From Candidatus Hodarchaeota archaeon (lineage in GTDB: Archaea > Asgardarchaeota > Heimdallarchaeia > Hodarchaeales > YT1-039), in the NCBI GenBank assembly GCA_016840025.1, contig JAEOTF010000035.1, positions 1 to 14,770 of the forward strand: a stretch of 14,770 nt of DNA, read 5' to 3'. Each line of letters begins with the position of its first letter. The stretch's first letter is position 1. The notes below the pieces were generated by a model, which was not told where the DNA came from, ran no database searches, and saw nothing but the letters and a program-made list of their open reading frames with translations. Of the stretch, positions 1 to 7,389 are shown one piece after another. Made by a program: the position numbers and the translations under genes.

Positions 1-91
1 CCAATTCTCCCCAACTACATATATAATATCCTATTGCGTGTTTAATATTAGCTACTAGTAACCTACCTATTTTAATACTAATGTCAATGAA

Positions 92-440
92 CCCACAGAC
101 GCACTCCGTGCGATCTGTGGGCTTGGAGTGGGTCTCCCTCCCCAAGCCCCATTGATTAGCCTCAACTGCCATCCATGAACCTTCCGCTCATGGTTGACCA
201 GTCGTCCGTTACCTTGGAATGGAATCCCTGAGATCCCTCATAGGCACTTCAGAGGTGCTCCACAAGCCCTGAACTCTGCGGTCAGTGATTAAACAGTTCT
301 GCTGGGTTAGGAACCGTGTTGCTGACAAGTCAAGGAAACCCTTGGTAACATTGGCGATGTGGACCACTCCCTTCGGGGAGACAGGCTTCTTTTTAGCCTG
401 TATTTCAAGAGTATAGAAAAAAAGAAAAACATGAGTATGA
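92..440 (+). ncRNA. Putative omega-RNA scaffold of IscB
   Basis: The roughly 350 bases before iscB hold no credible gene but an unusual density of stem-loops, as expected for the guide RNA of IscB. Visible stems: 92-99/114-121 extended by 100-104/108-112 with one bulged A; GGGCTTGG/CCAAGCCC starting at 119; CCATGA 173-178 with TCATGG 188-193, extended outward by TCAAC/GTTGA; GCACTT/AGGTGC around 243-257; CAAGG/CCTTG around 335-349; CTCCC 367-371 with GGGAG 376-380 around a TTCG tetraloop; and ACAGGCT 381-387 with AGCCTGT 395-401. In known IscB systems the guide segment is the 5' end of this RNA, copied from DNA flanking the left end. The exact 5' and 3' ends are not visible here. The strand follows from iscB. 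Confidence 0.75.
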
Positions 441-446
441 CCCCCC

Positions 447-1769
447 ATGAGTAAAGTTTTCGTCTTAAACCGCCATGGGACCCCCTTAATGCCAACTACT
501 CCACGGAAGGCGCGAAAACTACTAAAAGCAAGAAAAGCGACTATTTATAGACATGAGCCGTTTGCAATCCAACTCGTAACAGGATCAAGCGGGTACAAAC
601 AGCAGATTAACCTTGGCATTGATTTGGGATATACAACTATCGGCTTTGCTGCCATTACCGAACGAGAAGAACTTTTTACCGGCGAACTGCGCTTACTTGA
701 AGGGATGTCCGAGCGAATAACGGCAAGACGGCTGTATCGTACCCAACGCCGCCAGCGGAAGCGGCATCGCCCGCCACGATGGCGCAACAGACGGAGACAG
801 GAAAGCTGGTTAGCCCCATCCATTCAACACAAGTTAGACACCCACTCCCATTGGATTGAGTTGTTTCAGTCTCTTCTGCCGATCCCACAGACCACGATTG
901 AAGTAGCCAACTTTGACATCCAAAAAATCAAAGATCCTGAGATTGAAGGGCAAGAATACCAACACGGCGAACAAACGGGGTTTTGGAATTTACGAGAATA
1001 CATTTTACATCGAGACAACCATGAATGCCAAAACCCCGACTGTACGAACAAGAACAAGCAAAAACTCTTAGAAGTTCATCACCTCGGCTTTTGGCAAGGA
1101 GATCGCGGGGATAGACCAAGTAATCTGATTACCTTATGTATTAAATGTCATACCCCCAAAAATCACAAAGAAATGGGGTTTCTCTATACTTGGCAACCGA
1201 AACTTAAAGCTTTTAAGCCCGAAACTTTTATGTCTATAGTTCGGTGGCGCCTCGTGAATGCATTAGAGTGTCATCATACCTACGGCTATTTGACCAAGAT
1301 GAACCGGCACAAATTGGATCTCTGTAAATCTCATTCGAATGACGCCTTTGTCATTGCGGGCGGAACAACCCAAAAACGGGTAGATCCTATCGCCTTCGAA
1401 CAAATTCGCCGCAATAATCGCGCTTTACAGAAATTCTACGACGCCCAATATGGGGACACGCGCACTGGAAAAAAAGTAAGTGGACAAGACCTCTTTAGTG
1501 GGCGTCGAACTCGCAACAAGACTCTCAACGAAGAAAATCTGCGACAATATCGCGGACATAAGATTCGACCAGGCCGAGTGAGTATTCGGCGGCAACGGTA
1601 CAAATACCAACCCAACGACCTTGTATTATACCTGGGAAAGAACTACCGGGTCAAAGGGATGCAGAATTATGGCCGCTACATCAAACTGGCAGGGGTCCCC
1701 AAACCCGTGAAAATCGAACTAGTGACACCCATTCGGTGGCGTAAAGGGATCTGTCGCGTGATTGAGTGA
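447..1769 (+). CDS. iscB: IscB RNA-guided RuvC/HNH nuclease
   Basis: IscB is the transposon-encoded ancestor of Cas9: it uses an omega-RNA to cut both DNA strands. At 440 residues it has normal family length. In order: the PLMP motif (residues 13-16, LMPTTPRKARKLL context), RuvC-I with Asp59 in GIDLG, an arginine-rich bridge helix (about 94-118), RuvC-II with Glu152, an HNH domain (about 187-236) with His211-His212, Asn226 and zinc-type cysteines C194, C199, C231 and C234, and RuvC-III with HSND (296-299). A basic C-terminal domain (350-440) follows. All catalytic positions seem intact. The start at 447 puts the PLMP motif at the usual place; no good ribosome site precedes it. Its stop overlaps the tnpA start (ATGA), typical of translational coupling. 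Base composition differs from the host genes. Confidence 0.95.
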   Translation: MSKVFVLNRHGTPLMPTTPRKARKLLKARKATIYRHEPFAIQLVTGSSGYKQQINLGIDLGYTTIGFAAITEREELFTGELRLLEGMSERITARRLYRTQRRQRKRHRPPRWRNRRRQESWLAPSIQHKLDTHSHWIELFQSLLPIPQTTIEVANFDIQKIKDPEIEGQEYQHGEQTGFWNLREYILHRDNHECQNPDCTNKNKQKLLEVHHLGFWQGDRGDRPSNLITLCIKCHTPKNHKEMGFLYTWQPKLKAFKPETFMSIVRWRLVNALECHHTYGYLTKMNRHKLDLCKSHSNDAFVIAGGTTQKRVDPIAFEQIRRNNRALQKFYDAQYGDTRTGKKVSGQDLFSGRRTRNKTLNEENLRQYRGHKIRPGRVSIRRQRYKYQPNDLVLYLGKNYRVKGMQNYGRYIKLAGVPKPVKIELVTPIRWRKGICRVIE

Positions 1770-2159
1770 TGAAATATCAACGGAAGAGCCACTCCAAATT
1801 TTTAATCGTTTATCACTTGATTTTCGTGGGAAAATATCGTAAGCCCCTTCTGGTTCAGTACGGGAAGCAATCAAGCCCTATTTTCAAAATATAGCGGCTA
1901 CGTCAGATTTTATAATTAAAGAGCTAGAAGTGGATCGAGATCATGTCCATCTCCTGGTTTCCAGCCCACCTCACTTAGCACCCGCCCAAATAGTGAGGCG
2001 GTTAAAACAGGAGAGTTCGCGGCGTCTTTGGCGCAGTATCCCGAATTTCGTCGAGAATTTTGGAAAAAGAAGACATTTTGGAGTGATGGGTGTTTCTGTG
2101 CATCCATAGGGAATGCGTGTCTTGAAATGATCCGCGAGTATATTGAAAATCAGGGCTAA
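1769..2159 (+). pseudogene. tnpA: Frameshifted IS200/IS605 Y1 transposase TnpA
   Basis: Three reading frames together spell a TnpA (HUH, Y1) transposase of the kind that moves single-stranded IS200/IS605 DNA. The ATG at 1769 opens MKYQRKSHSKF...YHLIFVGKYRKPLL and then stops. Near 1855-1865 homology jumps to another frame, which carries the strand ELEVDRDHVHLLVS with both HUH histidines (codons 1942-1944 and 1948-1950) and APAQIVRRLK. Near 2024-2034 it jumps again to a frame reading QYPEFRREFWKKKTFWSDG and ending REYIENQG, with the catalytic Tyr codon at 2139-2141 and stop at 2157-2159. Some residues usually found between LLV and VREAI are missing, so the first break is probably a small deletion. 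All active-site residues survive, so decay is recent, or sequencing errors must be ruled out. The start overlaps the iscB stop. Confidence 0.9.
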
Positions 2160-2212
2160 AGCCCTGAAGAGTGGCAATTCATCCCACCCACGCAAACGAT
2201 GAGTGGGTTTTC
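2151..2212 (+). repeat. Right-end hairpins of the IS element
   Basis: CAGGGCT (2151-2157) and AGCCCTG (2160-2166) form a perfect inverted repeat with a 2-base spacer over the tnpA stop. About 17 bases on, CCCAC (2183-2187) pairs with GTGGG (2203-2207), followed by a T-rich stretch. TnpA enzymes of this family recognise subterminal hairpins, and this arrangement is typical of their right ends. Confidence 0.65.
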
Positions 2213-2223
2213 TTGCCACAGAG

Positions 2224-2235
2224 TATAAATTTAAA
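2224..2235 (+). promoter_or_regulatory. TATA-box candidate for the MBL-fold gene
   Basis: TATAAATTTAAA lies directly after the IS right end and 85-96 bases before the ATG at 2320. Archaeal transcription would start roughly 25 bases downstream, leaving a leader of about 65 bases. It is the best archaeal promoter match in this gap. Confidence 0.45.
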
Positions 2236-2319
2236 CGCTTTTTTATCCAAAAGAATCGGTATTTCCGAATAATTTCCGTTTTTTCGGTCATTTGGTTAGA
2301 ATCTTTGAAGGTGGCTTTC

Positions 2320-3162
2320 ATGAATATTAGTTATGATTTAGAGATCATTACACCTCATACAGCAGCGAATACTACTGGAATTGGGCGCGGTAATGCGGGT
2401 GGAGTAGCTCTTAATGATTTTATTATCGCAATTGATTCTACAATGTTTCCTAAAACAGGGCAACTCCTACGTGAAAATCTTGAAAAAGAGTTTGGGTTAC
2501 CCGTTAAGTTCCTTCTTCTTACTCACATTCATGGAGATCATGTATTTGGTACACAAGCGTTTAAGGATACATGTATCTTTTCTTCCACTAGTTTAGCACG
2601 TTCGATGCCTGAAGTTGCGAGAACAAGATGGAAACCAGAGGATCTAGAGGAATGGAAGAAAAATCAACCTGAGATGGCTCCACTGTTGGATGGACTTGAA
2701 TTTACGTTTCCATTTCTTGGATTTACCGAAAAACTAGAGATTGTTAATGATGACTTGAAATTAGAGTGTTACCATTGTGGAGGGCATACTGAAGGTTCCT
2801 GCTATGCGATTTTTTCAGAAGAGAAAGTTCTTATTGCAGGTGATCTCATTTTTGCAAAAACTTTTCCTTATGCGGGAGATCCTTCCTGTAATCCGGATAT
2901 ATGGATTCAACAACTAGAAACTTTCCTTCGTATGGATATCGAGAAGATAATCCCAGGACATGGACCTATAGTCGGTAAGACAGAAATAAAAAAGCACTTA
3001 GACTTTTTCAGAGAGTTAAGAAAAGTAGTAAAGGATGCAATAGATGCAAACAATGACTTTAACGCGATTCAGGTTCCCGATTTTTATGAAGATGAGGGTG
3101 GAAGACGTAAACAATCAGCCCTAGAACATTGGTACAAATTTTACAAAAACACAGAGGACTAA
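2320..3162 (+). CDS. Metallo-beta-lactamase-fold hydrolase
   Basis: A 280-residue metallo-beta-lactamase-fold protein. The metal ligands are all present: HIHGDH at residues 69-74, His156 in GGHTEGS, Asp175 in AGDLIF and His214 in PGHGP. These bind two metal ions in hydrolases of this superfamily; the substrate cannot be told from the sequence. No signal peptide is seen, so it should be cytoplasmic. The frame is open back to 2203, but that part lies in the IS right end. The ATG at 2320 is preceded by a ribosome-site-like GAAGGTGG with good spacing and was chosen as the start. A small membrane protein follows after 34 bases and a gamma-glutamyltransferase after that. Base composition is typical of the host part of the window. 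Confidence 0.85.
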   Translation: MNISYDLEIITPHTAANTTGIGRGNAGGVALNDFIIAIDSTMFPKTGQLLRENLEKEFGLPVKFLLLTHIHGDHVFGTQAFKDTCIFSSTSLARSMPEVARTRWKPEDLEEWKKNQPEMAPLLDGLEFTFPFLGFTEKLEIVNDDLKLECYHCGGHTEGSCYAIFSEEKVLIAGDLIFAKTFPYAGDPSCNPDIWIQQLETFLRMDIEKIIPGHGPIVGKTEIKKHLDFFRELRKVVKDAIDANNDFNAIQVPDFYEDEGGRRKQSALEHWYKFYKNTED

Positions 3163-3196
3163 GATACCCAAACCCATTCCTGTGAGAGAATTTTAG

Positions 3197-3565
3197 ATGA
3201 CAGACCGAATTAATGTTGGATTAGATGAAGAAGAAACTGAAGAACCCCAAACAACAAGAAAAGATGCACTTATCCTGGGTGGATTCGTGTTATTTTGTAT
3301 TATTTTATTTTATGTTGATCCAGGCGGCTTTTTTGCATTGGCATCATTTGCAACATTCTTTATAGGTCTACTATTGATAGTAGAGTTGCTTAAAAACATA
3401 CCAGGGAAAGAACATATCGGTGATAAGATTGAACAACGAGAAGAGGGTAGATGGGCGATCTTTTCGGCTTTATTCAAACTTGCGGGTTCACTGTATTTCA
3501 TGTATTGTATCGTTCCTATAATTATCATGGTTGTTGTCGTTTTCATAATAATGTCACTTACATGA
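3197..3565 (+). CDS. Small three-helix membrane protein, unknown
   Basis: I do not recognise this 122-residue protein. It has a short acidic N-terminus (residues 8-16 rich in Glu and Asp) and three hydrophobic segments: about 24-40, 43-65 and 86-119, the last ending in a run of Val and Ile. The loop between segments two and three is charged (NIPGKEHIGDKIEQREEGR). It lies between the MBL-fold gene (34 bases upstream) and the gamma-glutamyltransferase (25 bases downstream), all on one strand, so co-transcription is likely. No catalytic motif is visible. Confidence 0.75.
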   Translation: MTDRINVGLDEEETEEPQTTRKDALILGGFVLFCIILFYVDPGGFFALASFATFFIGLLLIVELLKNIPGKEHIGDKIEQREEGRWAIFSALFKLAGSLYFMYCIVPIIIMVVVVFIIMSLT

Positions 3566-3590
3566 TTTCTGCTTACAGGAGAAATATGGA

Positions 3591-5177
3591 ATGTTCTGGC
3601 GCCGTTGGACTGGCCGTAGTGATATAGTTGCTAAAGACGGAGTTGTGGCATCTTCACAACCATTAGCTACGCAAGCAGGTATAAATATCCTTCAAAACGG
3701 TGGAAATGCCGTTGATGCTGCAGTGGCAGTGGCTGCAGTATTAGATGTGGTTGAACCTGCCAGTACGGGTTGTGGAGGAGATGTTTTTACATTAATACAT
3801 CTTCCAGGAGCAAAAAAGCCCATTAGTGTGAATGGATCAGGAGCTGCAGGTTCTTTAGCATCTTTAGATGATCTACTGAACAAAGGACTGACAGAAATGC
3901 CAATAAGAGGGGGAACTAGTGTAACTGTTCCTGGAGCCATGCATGCATGGAGTTATCTAGTAGAGAAATATGGTACGCTTGAATTGAAGGAAGTTCTAAC
4001 TCCTGCGATTGAATATGCTCGTGATGGGTTTCCTGTCAGTCCTATTATCTCAGAAGTATGGAAACTGTTAGTCTCAAGCTTATTGAATGAAGATGCTAAA
4101 CGAACTTACACAATAAATGGAAGGGCTCCTAATGTAGGAGAAATTATGAGTAACCCTGAACTAGCGCAAGTCTTCTCCAAAGTTGCTGAGGAAGGTGTAG
4201 AAGAGTTCTATTGTGGTGATATCGCACAAGCGATCATACAAACAGTTCAAGAACATGGTGGATTCCTTACTCTTGAAGATATGGAAAATCATGAAACTAG
4301 AGAAACGGAACCAATAAGTGTGGATTATCGAGGGACGACTGTCTATGAACATCCACCAAATGGTCAAGGTTTCGCAGCACTTGAGATGTTAGTAATAATG
4401 GAAGAATTTGATTTTACTAGTTTCTCATCTCAGTCTGCTGATCGGTACCATATCATGATTGAAGCGAAAAAATTAGCCTATTCAGATCTGTATCAATTCA
4501 ATGCTGATCCTGAATTTTTTAATGTCCCCTTAGAGAAATTATTATCCCGATCTTATGCTAAAGCAAGAGTACAGTTAATTAGTCCTCATAAAGCAATGGA
4601 ATCGCCAAAGTCTGGAATAGATTCGGGAAAGGATACAGTCTATCTTGCAACTGCTGATAGGGAAGGTAGAGCTGTTTCATTCATTAATAGCTTGTACTAT
4701 GGCTTTGGAAGCGGACTTGTTGCAAAAAATACTGGAATTAAGCTTCAAAATAGAGGTACATCATTTTCCTTAGACCCTAAGCATCCGAATCGGTATGAAC
4801 CAGGTAAGAAACCCTTTCACACTATAATTCCTGGAGCTCTCTATAAAAACAAGAACTTTGTAAGTGTATTTGGTATTATGGGAGGTGCACACCAGGCCCA
4901 AGCCCATGCACAATTCGTAAGTAATGTTGTTGACTATAATATGTCTCCACAAGAAGCCTTGGAACATCCTCGGTTTCATCATGACCAAAATAACAATAAT
5001 GTTGCTCTTGAAAACAGATTGCCACTGCAAATCCAAGGAGAAATAAGAAAAAGGGGGCATATACTTACTCATGAATCGATGGCTAATTTTGGTGGAGGTC
5101 AAGCTATTTTCAAACTTCCAAATGCTTGGATTGCTGGATCAGACCCACGTAAGGATGGACACGCGTCTGGATATTGA
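3591..5177 (+). CDS. ggt: Gamma-glutamyltransferase (YwrD-like)
   Basis: An Ntn-hydrolase of the gamma-glutamyltranspeptidase family, which cleaves gamma-glutamyl bonds such as in glutathione or related amides after self-cleavage into two chains. It is 528 residues. The large-chain start shows GVVASSQPLATQAG and the glycine-rich NGGNAVDAAVA (residues 36-46). The processing site is GKD-T349-VYL, where Thr349 would become the new N-terminal nucleophile; the small chain continues with VSFINSLYYGFGSG (362-374) and the late GGAHQAQAHAQ (431-441). The usual TTH at the nucleophile reads TVY. There is no signal peptide, unlike secreted bacterial enzymes, so it should be cytoplasmic, as expected for YwrD-type members. 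A good ribosome site (AGGAG) sits 8 bases before the start. A cyclisation or amide-hydrolysis role is also possible. Confidence 0.9.
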   Translation: MFWRRWTGRSDIVAKDGVVASSQPLATQAGINILQNGGNAVDAAVAVAAVLDVVEPASTGCGGDVFTLIHLPGAKKPISVNGSGAAGSLASLDDLLNKGLTEMPIRGGTSVTVPGAMHAWSYLVEKYGTLELKEVLTPAIEYARDGFPVSPIISEVWKLLVSSLLNEDAKRTYTINGRAPNVGEIMSNPELAQVFSKVAEEGVEEFYCGDIAQAIIQTVQEHGGFLTLEDMENHETRETEPISVDYRGTTVYEHPPNGQGFAALEMLVIMEEFDFTSFSSQSADRYHIMIEAKKLAYSDLYQFNADPEFFNVPLEKLLSRSYAKARVQLISPHKAMESPKSGIDSGKDTVYLATADREGRAVSFINSLYYGFGSGLVAKNTGIKLQNRGTSFSLDPKHPNRYEPGKKPFHTIIPGALYKNKNFVSVFGIMGGAHQAQAHAQFVSNVVDYNMSPQEALEHPRFHHDQNNNNVALENRLPLQIQGEIRKRGHILTHESMANFGGGQAIFKLPNAWIAGSDPRKDGHASGY

Positions 5178-5228
5178 AGATGAAAGTGCAGTACAATAAT
5201 ACGATTTGCTTAAAATTAAAGAGGAATA

Positions 5229-5317
5229 CCCTGGTACGGGCTCCAGTGTGACTAAATAGAATCAAAAAAATGAACCTGGTACGAGCACCAGAATAAATGG
5301 TAGTGAGACTAAATAGA
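5229..5317. repeat. Two-copy hairpin repeat between converging genes
   Basis: Copy 1 (5229-5260) and copy 2 (5275-5317) share CCTGGTACG-G-xCCAG, then GTG-GACTAAATAGAA; copy 2 has about 11 extra bases in the middle. Each begins with a small hairpin: CTGG/CCAG in copy 1 and the better CTGGT/ACCAG in copy 2. They lie in the 175-base gap between the stop of ggt and the stop of the oppositely oriented MFS gene, so they may serve as a terminator region, or be part of a dispersed repeat family. Confidence 0.6.
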
Positions 5318-5352
5318 AAAAGAAATAAGATTGGATTTGGGATTTTGGGATC

Positions 5353-6639
5353 TCAGATAGGAGCACTGGTCTTTTCTTGCCGGTTTATGTACTCTGCAAA
5401 AACAGCAAGACCAACTGCAACCAATGCAAGCACACCCATTAGACTAAATGCTAACAGATAGCTATCTGTGGTGTCAACAATGTAACCTGCAATGAATCCC
5501 GCTGAAACACCTGCTACCCCATAGGCTGTAAATACAAACCCGTAATTTTGCCCGACATTTTTGCTTCCGAAATAATCGGCTGTAGTAGACGGAAATAATG
5601 CAAAGTTACCTCCAAAACAGAAACCGATTACCATTGCTCCCAATGTAAGGAAGACTAAATCTGTTACATTTCCATATAACAGCATTGTAATTCCTAAAAC
5701 ACTGAACATGGCAATTAATGTATAAATTCTTCCAATTCGATCTGAAATTGCACCCCATACAATCCGACCCGCAGCGTTACAAATTGACAAAAGACCCACT
5801 ATCGTAGCTGCCATGCCTGCATCAATGTCTACATTTTGATCTTGGACAAAACTTTTGACATTTCCGATTGTCATAAGACCTGCTGCGGCACCAAATATGA
5901 ACATCGTCCATAAAAGCCAGAATTGAGGTGTTCGAATCATTTCCTGCCAATTTAAATCTCTTCCAATAGTAGATCCCTGCTGTTGTTCTAAAGGAGAGTA
6001 ACCAGGGGGTAACCATCCTTGTGGAGGATTACGAAGTAATTGAGCTGAACCGACTACTAAAACAAGATAAACTATTCCGAGTGCAAGAAAAGCTAAGCCT
6101 ATTTCATCATCATTCATTTCAATTAGAAAAGTCTCTGCTTGAGCAAAGATAAGTGCTCCAGCACCAAATCCTGCTACAGCAATACCTGTGATCAACCCTT
6201 TAATGTCAGGGAACCACTTAACAAGAGCTGCGATGGGACAGACATAAGCTAATCCAATTCCAGCCCCTCCTATAATACCATAGGTCAATACTAACCAAAT
6301 AAAACCAACAATTGGGTCACTATCACCAAATAAAGGATCTACTAAAAACGCTAGCATATAACCAACTCCTAAAAGAATTCCACCTAAACTAGCTACTTTA
6401 GTAGGTCCAATTCGGTCTTGCCACCGACCTGCTAAAATCATAACAATAGCAAAGCTTGCAAGCCCAGCAGAAAATGGCAATTGGGTTAATAAATTATCCC
6501 ATTCATACGGTGCTTCTTTCAGAGAAGCTTGAAAGATTGACCAAGCATAAATTGATCCTAAACAGAGTTGAACAATCAACGCGCCTAAGACTACCAGATA
6601 TCGATTAAAAACAACTTCACCAGATGTTGCTTCAGTCAT
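5353..6639 (-). CDS. OFA-family MFS transporter (oxalate/formate antiporter-like)
   Basis: A 428-residue inner-membrane transporter of the major facilitator superfamily with about 12 hydrophobic segments. The YAWSIF signature (residues 31-36, GSIYAWSIFQ) is typical of the oxalate:formate antiporter (OFA) family. The loop-2 motif GRWQDRIGP and the matching SDRIGR in the second half are the standard MFS loop motifs. Family members exchange small carboxylates such as oxalate, formate or lactate; the substrate here cannot be fixed from sequence. The start at 6639 is preceded by GGAG with 8-base spacing. It converges on ggt and is downstream, on the same strand, of the flavoprotein operon but separated by 204 bases with a terminator and its own promoter signals. 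Confidence 0.9.
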   Translation of the reverse strand: MTEATSGEVVFNRYLVVLGALIVQLCLGSIYAWSIFQASLKEAPYEWDNLLTQLPFSAGLASFAIVMILAGRWQDRIGPTKVASLGGILLGVGYMLAFLVDPLFGDSDPIVGFIWLVLTYGIIGGAGIGLAYVCPIAALVKWFPDIKGLITGIAVAGFGAGALIFAQAETFLIEMNDDEIGLAFLALGIVYLVLVVGSAQLLRNPPQGWLPPGYSPLEQQQGSTIGRDLNWQEMIRTPQFWLLWTMFIFGAAAGLMTIGNVKSFVQDQNVDIDAGMAATIVGLLSICNAAGRIVWGAISDRIGRIYTLIAMFSVLGITMLLYGNVTDLVFLTLGAMVIGFCFGGNFALFPSTTADYFGSKNVGQNYGFVFTAYGVAGVSAGFIAGYIVDTTDSYLLAFSLMGVLALVAVGLAVFAEYINRQEKTSAPI

Positions 6640-6711
6640 TTTAGTAACTCCAATAGCTTTTTTGAGTTTTCAAAAAGCCCCTTTCTCTTTCTTCTGAAAA
6701 GTTTTCTCTTT

Positions 6712-6731
6712 TATATTTAGTTATAAATATA
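6712..6731 (-). promoter_or_regulatory. Perfect AT inverted repeat, likely TATA/operator of the MFS gene
   Basis: TATATTTA (6712-6719) and TAAATATA (6724-6731) form a perfect 8-base inverted repeat around GTTA, about 75-90 bases before the MFS start. It contains good TATA-like boxes on the MFS strand. A further stem, GCTTTTT 6656-6662 with AAAAAGC 6672-6678, lies in the predicted leader close to the ribosome site. Confidence 0.4.
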
Positions 6732-6805
6732 GAGATAATATCAATTAAAACTAGGTTTCAGCCTTCTATTGGAGAGAATTCAATCACAGCTCATTTGGAT
6801 TTCTT

Positions 6806-6841
6806 TTCCGTTAAAAAAAAAGTGTTTTTTTATGTACGGAA
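6806..6841 (-). terminator. Transcription terminator after afpA
   Basis: Directly downstream of the flavoprotein stop on the - strand there are seven As, a short loop and a run of nine Ts, flanked by the complementary TTCCGT/ACGGAA. It can form a long AT stem, and the T run alone fits archaeal intrinsic termination. Confidence 0.6.
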
Positions 6842-6843
6842 CT

Positions 6844-7386
6844 CTATTCGACTAAATTGGAAATTATAGTGCTGATTTCCCTAGGTGTTTCTAAAACAGT
6901 TATACCGCTCATAGCTCTTAGTTTGTTAGTATTCTCTAAGTCAATATCACGCATCGTAATCGTAATTTTATCTCCTTGCGGAGTTATAGTTGTTGTAGTG
7001 CCTTTTTTCTGGTCAACAGGGAATATGTAGATAGGTAGGGTGGTTTTATTAGCTTGAGCAACTGCATTTGTAATATTTGTATCAGCTATTCCATGAACAA
7101 TTTTTGCTACTGTATTAGCAGTTGCAGGAGCTACCAATAAACAATTATATTTTCCTGCCTGTAAGGGTCCCGCTATGAAGGGTCGATTAGCATCTTTTTC
7201 AATTAAAATCTTCTCAGTAATGCCATTCATTTTATCTTCAAGCTTATACCACTTTACTACCTTATTAGCAGCAATAGATAAGAGGATAGTGATTTTCAGA
7301 TGTTTATTTCTAGCTACTTCCTCCATAACTTCAAATATCTCAGGAAGAAGGTCTCCAGCTCCTGTTATAGCCCATACGATTTTTAT
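6844..7386 (-). CDS. afpA: AfpA-type archaeal FMN flavoprotein, apparent AUA start
   Basis: A flavoprotein of the HFCD/archaeoflavoprotein type that binds FMN and carries electrons from ferredoxin. The conserved N-terminus KIVWAITGAGDLL (residues 2-14) and the FMN-loop APATANTVAKI (87-97) with GIADTNITNA are clear. It has a single cysteine (Cys82) and no FeS cysteine cluster, so it resembles AfpA rather than the iron-sulfur DmrX type. In this frame no ATG, GTG or TTG lies before the ATG at 7326, which would drop the first 20 residues including TGAG. The coordinates given assume the ATA codon at 7386, which has GAGGG 8 or so bases before it and sits 3 bases after the stop of the preceding gene. 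With it the length is 180 residues, normal for the family. Alternatives: base error, stop readthrough or decay. Confidence 0.8.
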   Translation of the reverse strand: MKIVWAITGAGDLLPEIFEVMEEVARNKHLKITILLSIAANKVVKWYKLEDKMNGITEKILIEKDANRPFIAGPLQAGKYNCLLVAPATANTVAKIVHGIADTNITNAVAQANKTTLPIYIFPVDQKKGTTTTITPQGDKITITMRDIDLENTNKLRAMSGITVLETPREISTIISNLVE

Positions 7387-7389
7387 GGT

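Larger units (their letters stand above)
86..2218 (+). mobile_element. IS200/IS605-like element carrying IscB, omega-RNA and a broken tnpA
   Basis: The order is structured RNA region, iscB, overlapping tnpA remnant, then right-end hairpins, which is the layout of IscB-bearing IS200/IS605 elements. The left side has a strong hairpin at 92-121. The right side has a perfect 7-bp inverted repeat at 2151-2166 and a CCCAC/GTGGG stem (2183-2187 with 2203-2207) followed by a T-rich TTTTCTTGCC end. Both ends are estimates: this family makes no target duplication, so the junctions cannot be fixed from one copy. By eye the element is clearly richer in G+C than the AT-rich host genes after 2220, pointing to horizontal arrival. 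The host TATA box of the next gene begins right after the right end, so insertion seems to have landed just upstream of a host promoter. Confidence 0.85.

Noticed and set aside
92..121. Hairpin considered as a tRNA or CRISPR repeat
   Set aside because: No cloverleaf or anticodon arm and no repeated units with spacers; it fits an IS left end/omega-RNA stem.
209..495. Open frames of 62-79 codons on the - strand before iscB
   Set aside because: They lie antisense to the structured omega-RNA region, share no family motif and overlap each other.
2203..2319. Upstream extension of the MBL-fold gene by 39 codons
   Set aside because: It begins inside the IS right-end hairpin and its residues do not belong to the family; the ATG at 2320 has a ribosome site.
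1916..2321. - strand open frames opposite tnpA
   Set aside because: They are mirror frames of the broken transposase, which explains the region fully on the + strand.
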